From positions 1 through 8,894 of the forward strand of contig PTLK01000068.1 of assembly GCA_002938075.1 (NCBI GenBank): a stretch of 8,894 bases of DNA, given 5' to 3'. The notes below the pieces were generated by a model that did not search any database, had not been told where the DNA came from, and saw nothing but the letters and a program-made list of their open reading frames with translations. Source of the stretch: Alphaproteobacteria bacterium MarineAlpha3_Bin3. Lineage in GTDB: Bacteria > Pseudomonadota > Alphaproteobacteria > Rhodospirillales > Casp-alpha2. Position 1 is the first letter of the stretch. Every line of letters begins with the position of its first letter. This document shows positions 5,809 to 8,894 of this stretch, piece after piece. A program made the translations under genes and the position numbers.

Positions 5809-6846
5809 ATGACCGAAATCACCCTCCGGCGGCCCGACGATTGGCACCTGCACCTGCGCGACGGCGATATGCTGAAAGCCGTACTGCCGTTCACCGTCCG
5901 CCAATTCGCCCGGGCCATCGTCATGCCCAACCTGGCGCCGCCGGTGAAGACGGCCGCCGAGGCCGAGGCCTACCGCGGGCGCATCGGGGCGGCGCTGCCG
6001 GAAGGGGCGGACTTCACGCCTCTGATGACGTGTTATTTGGCCGACGACACCGACTCAGAAGACCTCATCCGTGGCCACCAATCGGGCGCGTTCACGGCGG
6101 CCAAGCTCTATCCGGCGAATGCGACCACCCATTCCGCCGACGGCGTCACCGACATCACCCGTATCGACGGGGTGCTGGGCCGGATGGAAGAAGCCGGCAT
6201 GGCGCTGCTGGTCCACGGCGAAGCCACGGACCCAGACGTCGACGTCTTCGATCGCGAGGCGGTGTTCATCGTCAAGACCCTGAGGCCGATGATCGAGCGC
6301 TTTCCCGGCCTGAAGGTGGTGTTCGAGCATGTGACAACCATCGAAGCCGTCGATTTCGTCAGGTTCGGGGGAGAAAACCTCGCCGCCACCATCACCGCCC
6401 ATCACCTAATGATCAACCGGGGCGCCATGTTCGAGGGCGGCATCCGGCCGCACATGTACTGCCTGCCGGTGGCCAAGCGCGAACGCCACCGCTTGGCGCT
6501 CAGGAAAGCGGCGACCTCGGGCGAGGCGAAGTTCTTCCTCGGTACCGATTCTGCACCGCACACGGTCAGCGCTAAGGAAGCGGCCTGCGGCTGCGCCGGT
6601 ATCTTTTCCGCGCCCTCGGCGCTGGAACTCTACGCCCAGGTGTTCGACGACGAAGACGCGCTCGATAAATTCGAAGCCTTCGCGTCCCTCAACGGGCCCG
6701 CCTTTTACGGGCTTGGCGTCAACGAAGGGACGTTGACCCTGAAAAAGCAGGAAGGGCGAGTACCAGGCGACGTCCCGGTTGAAGGAGGCGAGGCGGTCAA
6801 ACCGTTCCATGCCGGCCGGACGCTTGCCTGGACCCTTGTTGATTGA
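5809..6846 (+). CDS. pyrC: Dihydroorotase, homodimeric type
   Basis: 345 residues, close to the 348 of E. coli PyrC. It catalyses the reversible cyclisation of N-carbamoyl-L-aspartate to dihydroorotate, the third step of pyrimidine synthesis, in the cytoplasm. The binuclear zinc site of the amidohydrolase fold is complete: H13-L-H15 in D-W-H-L-H-L-R-D-G, the carboxylated lysine K99 in A-K-L-Y-P-A-N-A-T-T-H-S, H136 in V-H-G-E, H174 in E-H-V-T-T, and the catalytic D247 in G-T-D-S-A-P-H. All are spaced as in class II enzymes. The start at 5809 is supported by homology (the protein begins directly with the T-L-R-R-P-D-D-W-H motif) and by GGAACGAA just before it. The next gene begins 11 nt after the stop and is probably co-transcribed. 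Regulation may involve the GGGGCG repeats upstream. Confidence 0.95.
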   Translation: MTEITLRRPDDWHLHLRDGDMLKAVLPFTVRQFARAIVMPNLAPPVKTAAEAEAYRGRIGAALPEGADFTPLMTCYLADDTDSEDLIRGHQSGAFTAAKLYPANATTHSADGVTDITRIDGVLGRMEEAGMALLVHGEATDPDVDVFDREAVFIVKTLRPMIERFPGLKVVFEHVTTIEAVDFVRFGGENLAATITAHHLMINRGAMFEGGIRPHMYCLPVAKRERHRLALRKAATSGEAKFFLGTDSAPHTVSAKEAACGCAGIFSAPSALELYAQVFDDEDALDKFEAFASLNGPAFYGLGVNEGTLTLKKQEGRVPGDVPVEGGEAVKPFHAGRTLAWTLVD

Positions 6847-6857
6847 TAGGAAAAACC

Positions 6858-7871
6858 ATGACCGACGAAAATCAATTTTCCGCCCTCGTGCTCGAGGAGG
6901 ACGACGACCACAAAGTCACCGCCGGTGTCGAAACCCTTGATAACGACCATTTGCCGCCAGGCGACGTCACCGTGGCGGTCGAATATTCGACGCTTAATTA
7001 CAAGGACGCCATGATCATCCAAGGGATCGGGCGCCTGGTCCGCGAATACCCCCACGTGCCCGGCATCGACTTCGCCGGCACCGTCGAGGCCTCGGATTCC
7101 CCCGATTACAAGCCCGGCGATAAGGTCGTGCTGACCGGCTGGCGGGTCGGCGAGGTTCACTGGGGCGGTTATGCGACCCGGGCCCGGGTCAAGGCCGACT
7201 GGCTGGTGCCGCTGGCCGATGGTTTGAGCACCGAACAGTCGATGGCCATCGGCACCGCCGGCTTCACGGCGATGCTGGCGATCATGGCCCTGGAGGAACA
7301 CGGACTGACCCCCCAATCCGAAGGCGAGGTGCTGGTCACCGGCGCATCGGGCGGGGTCGGGAGCATCGCCGTGGCGCTGCTGGCCAACCTGGGCTACCGG
7401 GCCGCCGCGGCGACCGGGCGGGAAGAATCCCACGATTACCTGAAAGACCTCGGCGCCGCCGTCATCGTCGGCCGCGAGGAGTTGACGGAACCGCCGAAGG
7501 GACCGCTGGGGAGCGAACGCTGGGCCGGGATTATCGACAACGTCGGCGGGCCGACCCTGCACACGGCGCTGGCGACGCTCTGCACCTGGGGCAGCTGCGC
7601 CGCCGTCGGGCTGGCGTCGGGCCCGGGGCTGGAAACCACGGTGATGCCGTTCCTGTTGCGCGGCATCAACCTTCTCGGCATTGATTCCAATACGTGTCCC
7701 AAGGAACGCCGGCTTATCGCCTGGGGACGGCTGGCCAAGGAGCTTCCCGGCGACAAACTGGCGGCGGTTAGCAGCACGGCATGTCTTGCCGATTTGCCCG
7801 ATCTGGCGGGCAAAATCCTCCAGGGTCAGGTCCGCGGCCGCACCGTCATCGACACCCGAAAAACCGGCTGA
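6858..7871 (+). CDS. acuI: Acryloyl-CoA reductase family, zinc-free MDR oxidoreductase
   Basis: 337 residues from ATG 6858, with AGGA about 6 nt upstream. An in-frame TTG at 6843 would overlap the end of pyrC and is less likely. The protein is a medium-chain dehydrogenase/reductase of the YhdH/AcuI group. It has an N-terminal GroES-like domain with S-T-L-N-Y-K-D-A and P-G-I-D-F-A-G-T-V, then D-K-V-V-L-T-G-W and the W-G-G-Y segment. The Rossmann nucleotide site is V160-T-G-A-S-G-G-V-G168. The C-terminal G-I-D-S-x-x-C-P-K-E-R-R sequence is characteristic of the group. No zinc-binding cysteine/histidine set is seen, as usual here. Family reaction: NADPH-dependent reduction of acryloyl-CoA to propionyl-CoA, used in 3-hydroxypropionate and DMSP metabolism and in detoxifying acryloyl-CoA. 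The physiological substrate in this organism is inferred. Pairing with pyrC looks like operon convenience rather than a shared pathway. Confidence 0.85.
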   Translation: MTDENQFSALVLEEDDDHKVTAGVETLDNDHLPPGDVTVAVEYSTLNYKDAMIIQGIGRLVREYPHVPGIDFAGTVEASDSPDYKPGDKVVLTGWRVGEVHWGGYATRARVKADWLVPLADGLSTEQSMAIGTAGFTAMLAIMALEEHGLTPQSEGEVLVTGASGGVGSIAVALLANLGYRAAAATGREESHDYLKDLGAAVIVGREELTEPPKGPLGSERWAGIIDNVGGPTLHTALATLCTWGSCAAVGLASGPGLETTVMPFLLRGINLLGIDSNTCPKERRLIAWGRLAKELPGDKLAAVSSTACLADLPDLAGKILQGQVRGRTVIDTRKTG

Positions 7872-7893
7872 AAAACACAACCATTTGGAATCG

Positions 7894-7908
7894 TTAAGTT
7901 TTTGTTAA
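7894..7908 (+). promoter_or_regulatory. CtrA-type box (TTAA-N7-TTAA)
   Basis: TTAA at 7894-7897 and TTAA at 7905-7908 are separated by exactly seven bases, a perfect match to the full binding site of the alphaproteobacterial cell-cycle and motility regulator CtrA. It lies in the 147-nt gap between acuI and the lipoprotein gene, 22 nt upstream of the -24/-12 element and 110 nt before the start codon. Chance occurrence is low in such GC-rich DNA, but the gap itself is AT-richer. Confidence 0.55.
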
Positions 7909-7929
7909 GAATCGGAAACCCCCGGTTTT

Positions 7930-7946
7930 TGGCATCCTTCGTGCAT
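7930..7946 (+). promoter_or_regulatory. Candidate -24/-12 (sigma-54-type) promoter of the lipoprotein gene
   Basis: TTGGCAT, then N5, then GTGCAT. GG is at 7931-7932 and GC at 7943-7944 with exactly 10 bases between them, the invariant sigma-54 spacing. Against the consensus TGGCAC-N5-TTGCA there are two mismatches. Transcription would begin near 7956, leaving a leader of about 60 nt before ATG 8019. The alternative is that the promoter is sigma-70-type under CtrA control and this match is incidental. Confidence 0.45.
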
Positions 7947-8018
7947 TTAAACGCTTAAGCGGCGACATCTTTTTGGCAACGGCGCGTTCCCCCACCGCCG
8001 CCATGGGAGTTGGTAAAA

Positions 8019-8612
8019 ATGCGCACGAAATTGTTAACGTTGGGCCTGACCGCGCTTTTGGGCGCTTGCGGTTATGTCGACGCCTACGAAAAGGCGGTGT
8101 CCGACTGGGAGCCCACCTATTGCTACAAATCGATCGGCGGGGTCGAATGCTTCCGCGAACCCTTCCACCGCGACGAAAGGCGGCTGGTCAACTATTTCGG
8201 CCCTCATCCGAGCCGCTATGACAAGCCCGAGCCGCCGCAGCTGGCGCCGATCGCGGCGCCGCCGCGGATCAACTACTGGGTCAAGGACCCGGAGCCTGTA
8301 CCGCGGCCGAAGCCGACCGGCAATGTCCTCAACCTACCGTGGCTCGACCCGGCGGTGGTCAAGTTCGAAGCCGATAAGGAGGATATGGCCCGCCTGGCGG
8401 CAAACCCCAAGGGCACCCAGGCGCTGTTGAGACGCATGGGCATCGGTCCCCAGGGCAATCCCAGGGGTCGGGTCACGCTTTCCAGGGCCGGTAGGGTCCC
8501 GGCCGGCAAAACCGTAAGGACGGTACCCGGGGCAACGGCCGGGGCGGTCCCGGCGCAACCGGCGCCGCCGGCCCAGCCGCTGCCCCCGGTCTTTGAGCTC
8601 GACGTGAATTAA
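8019..8612 (+). CDS. Proline-rich lipoprotein of unknown function
   Basis: 197 residues. The signal peptide M-R-T-K-L-L-T-L-G-L-T-A-L ends in a lipobox L14-G-A-C17, so the mature protein should be diacylated at Cys17 and membrane-anchored in the periplasm or outer membrane. ATG 8019 is preferred over an in-frame TTG at 8010 because GGGAG (8005-8009) sits 9 nt before it and the n-region is then M-R-T-K. The mature N-terminal block (about 17-62) is dense in aromatic and charged residues, with C-Y-K-S-I-G-G-V-E-C-F holding two cysteines 8 residues apart, then R-R-L-V-N-Y-F-G-P. A proline-rich linker follows (residues 67-108, with P-E-P-V-P-R-P-K-P), then a segment F-E-A-D-K-E-D-M-A-R-L-A and an Ala/Pro-rich tail. 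I do not recognise a characterised family; it looks like a conserved hypothetical lipoprotein. Two stem-loops follow it, so it is likely a single-gene unit, preceded by CtrA-like and sigma-54-like sites. Confidence 0.85.
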   Translation: MRTKLLTLGLTALLGACGYVDAYEKAVSDWEPTYCYKSIGGVECFREPFHRDERRLVNYFGPHPSRYDKPEPPQLAPIAAPPRINYWVKDPEPVPRPKPTGNVLNLPWLDPAVVKFEADKEDMARLAANPKGTQALLRRMGIGPQGNPRGRVTLSRAGRVPAGKTVRTVPGATAGAVPAQPAPPAQPLPPVFELDVN

Positions 8613-8656
8613 CCATCCGCCGGACCGCGCCTTCCCAGGGCGCCAGCGGGTGGTTT
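8611..8656 (+). terminator. Branched hairpin at the stop codon of the lipoprotein gene
   Basis: AACCATCCGC (8611-8620) pairs with GCGGGTGGTT (8646-8655) over 10 positions with one G-T wobble. Inside is a second stem, GCGCC 8627-8631 with GGCGC 8639-8643. The 3' arm ends in TTT only. The position, starting within the TAA stop codon, fits a transcript end or an mRNA-stabilising 3' structure. Confidence 0.45.
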
Positions 8657-8708
8657 CGGGCGGTGTCTCCCTCCATCCCTCCCCCCAGGGAGCACCGAAC
8701 CAACCCCA

Positions 8709-8742
8709 GCCGCCGGACGGGACGAAAATCCCGCCCGGCGGT
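8709..8742. terminator. Strong GC-rich hairpin upstream of tRNA-Met promoter
   Basis: The arms 8710-8722 and 8729-8741 pair at 12 of 13 positions (one A-C mismatch at 8717/8734) around the 6-nt loop CGAAAA, with a G-T pair outside. It is the most stable simple hairpin seen in the window. No T-run follows on either strand, so it is not a classical intrinsic terminator. It may still insulate the tRNA gene from read-through, or be a dispersed intergenic palindrome. Confidence 0.4.
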
Positions 8743-8775
8743 CCCGAGGGTTGCCCGGGAGTTGCCGGGAGCACC

Positions 8776-8804
8776 TTGACACCCGTTTATCTTTGAACCT
8801 ATAT
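8776..8804 (+). promoter_or_regulatory. Sigma-70 promoter of the tRNA gene
   Basis: A perfect TTGACA -35 (8776-8781) is followed by a 17-bp spacer and CTATAT as -10 (8799-8804). Transcription would start near 8811, about 30 nt before the mature tRNA, a normal precursor leader. It is the best housekeeping promoter match in the window. Confidence 0.75.
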
Positions 8805-8842
8805 CCCAGGTCTCGCCATGGCCGTACCGTGGCGGGCCTCGG

Positions 8843-8894
8843 GGCGGAGTAGCTCAGTTGGTTAGAGCACCGGAATCATAATCCGGGTGTCGGC
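8843..8894 (+). tRNA. tRNA-Met (CAT), elongator type, 3' end cut by window
   Basis: The first 52 bases of a tRNA are present: acceptor strand GGCGGAG (8843-8849), TA, D-stem GCTC/GAGC with loop AGTTGGTTA, and anticodon stem CCGGA/TCCGG with the 7-nt loop ATCATAA, giving anticodon CAT at 8876-8878. The variable region GTGTC follows. The body matches elongator Met tRNAs of alphaproteobacteria rather than initiator tRNA, which has a GC-rich anticodon stem with three consecutive G-C pairs. tRNA-Ile2 with a modified CAT anticodon is the alternative and is less likely on overall similarity. The T-arm and 3' acceptor strand lie beyond the window. Confidence 0.9.

Noticed and set aside
5789..5812. 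Seven-codon upstream frame (M-K-S-I-G-T-K) whose TGA overlaps the pyrC ATG, as a possible leader peptide
   Set aside because: It has no pyrimidine-related codon pattern, its upstream ribosome site is poor, and so short a frame is expected by chance.
6705..7880. 391-residue open frame on the - strand, antisense to acuI
   Set aside because: It mirrors the codon bias of a strongly supported + strand gene, has no recognisable domain, and is rich in Arg/Gly/Pro as GC-rich shadow frames are.
7916..7930. AAACC-CCC-GGTTTTT as an intrinsic terminator for pyrC-acuI
   Set aside because: Only five Watson-Crick pairs, three of them A-T, and it overlaps the candidate -24 element; too weak to call.

Overview
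The window looks like a GC-rich alphaproteobacterial chromosome, probably of the Rhodospirillales type. The grounds are strong GC bias at third codon positions, an elongator tRNA-Met of alphaproteobacterial type, a CtrA-type TTAA-N7-TTAA box, and small secreted proteins that resemble alphaproteobacterial conserved hypotheticals as I remember them. The assignment comes from reading the sequence, not from a search.

Left part (1-4556, + strand): a tightly packed surface-polysaccharide operon. It holds the 3' end of a family 2 glycosyltransferase, two GT-B (family 4-like) glycosyltransferases and an asparagine synthase-like amidotransferase. Gaps between genes are 0-3 nt, and Shine-Dalgarno sites lie inside the preceding genes. 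Together they would build, and possibly amidate, an LPS core or other surface glycan. The amidotransferase gene carries the most unusual feature of the window: an in-frame 75-bp palindromic insertion bounded by 10-bp direct repeats, in the glutaminase domain. Removing it in silico brings the protein close to family-typical spacing.

Middle part (4557-5808): two paralogous small secreted-protein genes on the - strand. The one at 4635-4952 is intact and appears to start at a non-standard CTG codon. The one at 5177-5502 is a pseudogene with a one-base frameshift and a TGG-to-TGA nonsense change. A 306-bp intergenic stretch follows, with hairpins, a TTGACA element and three GGGGCG repeats at exact 11-bp spacing in front of pyrC.

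Right part (5809-8894, + strand): pyrC (dihydroorotase) and acuI (acryloyl-CoA reductase family) form a likely two-gene unit. A regulatory region follows with a perfect CtrA-type box and a -24/-12 (sigma-54-like) element ahead of a 197-residue proline-rich lipoprotein of unknown function. After two strong hairpins comes a good sigma-70 promoter driving an elongator tRNA-Met(CAT) cut off by the window end.

No CRISPR array, phage module, transposase or defence system is visible. The candidate for something undescribed is the coding-sequence-invading palindromic element in the amidotransferase gene.
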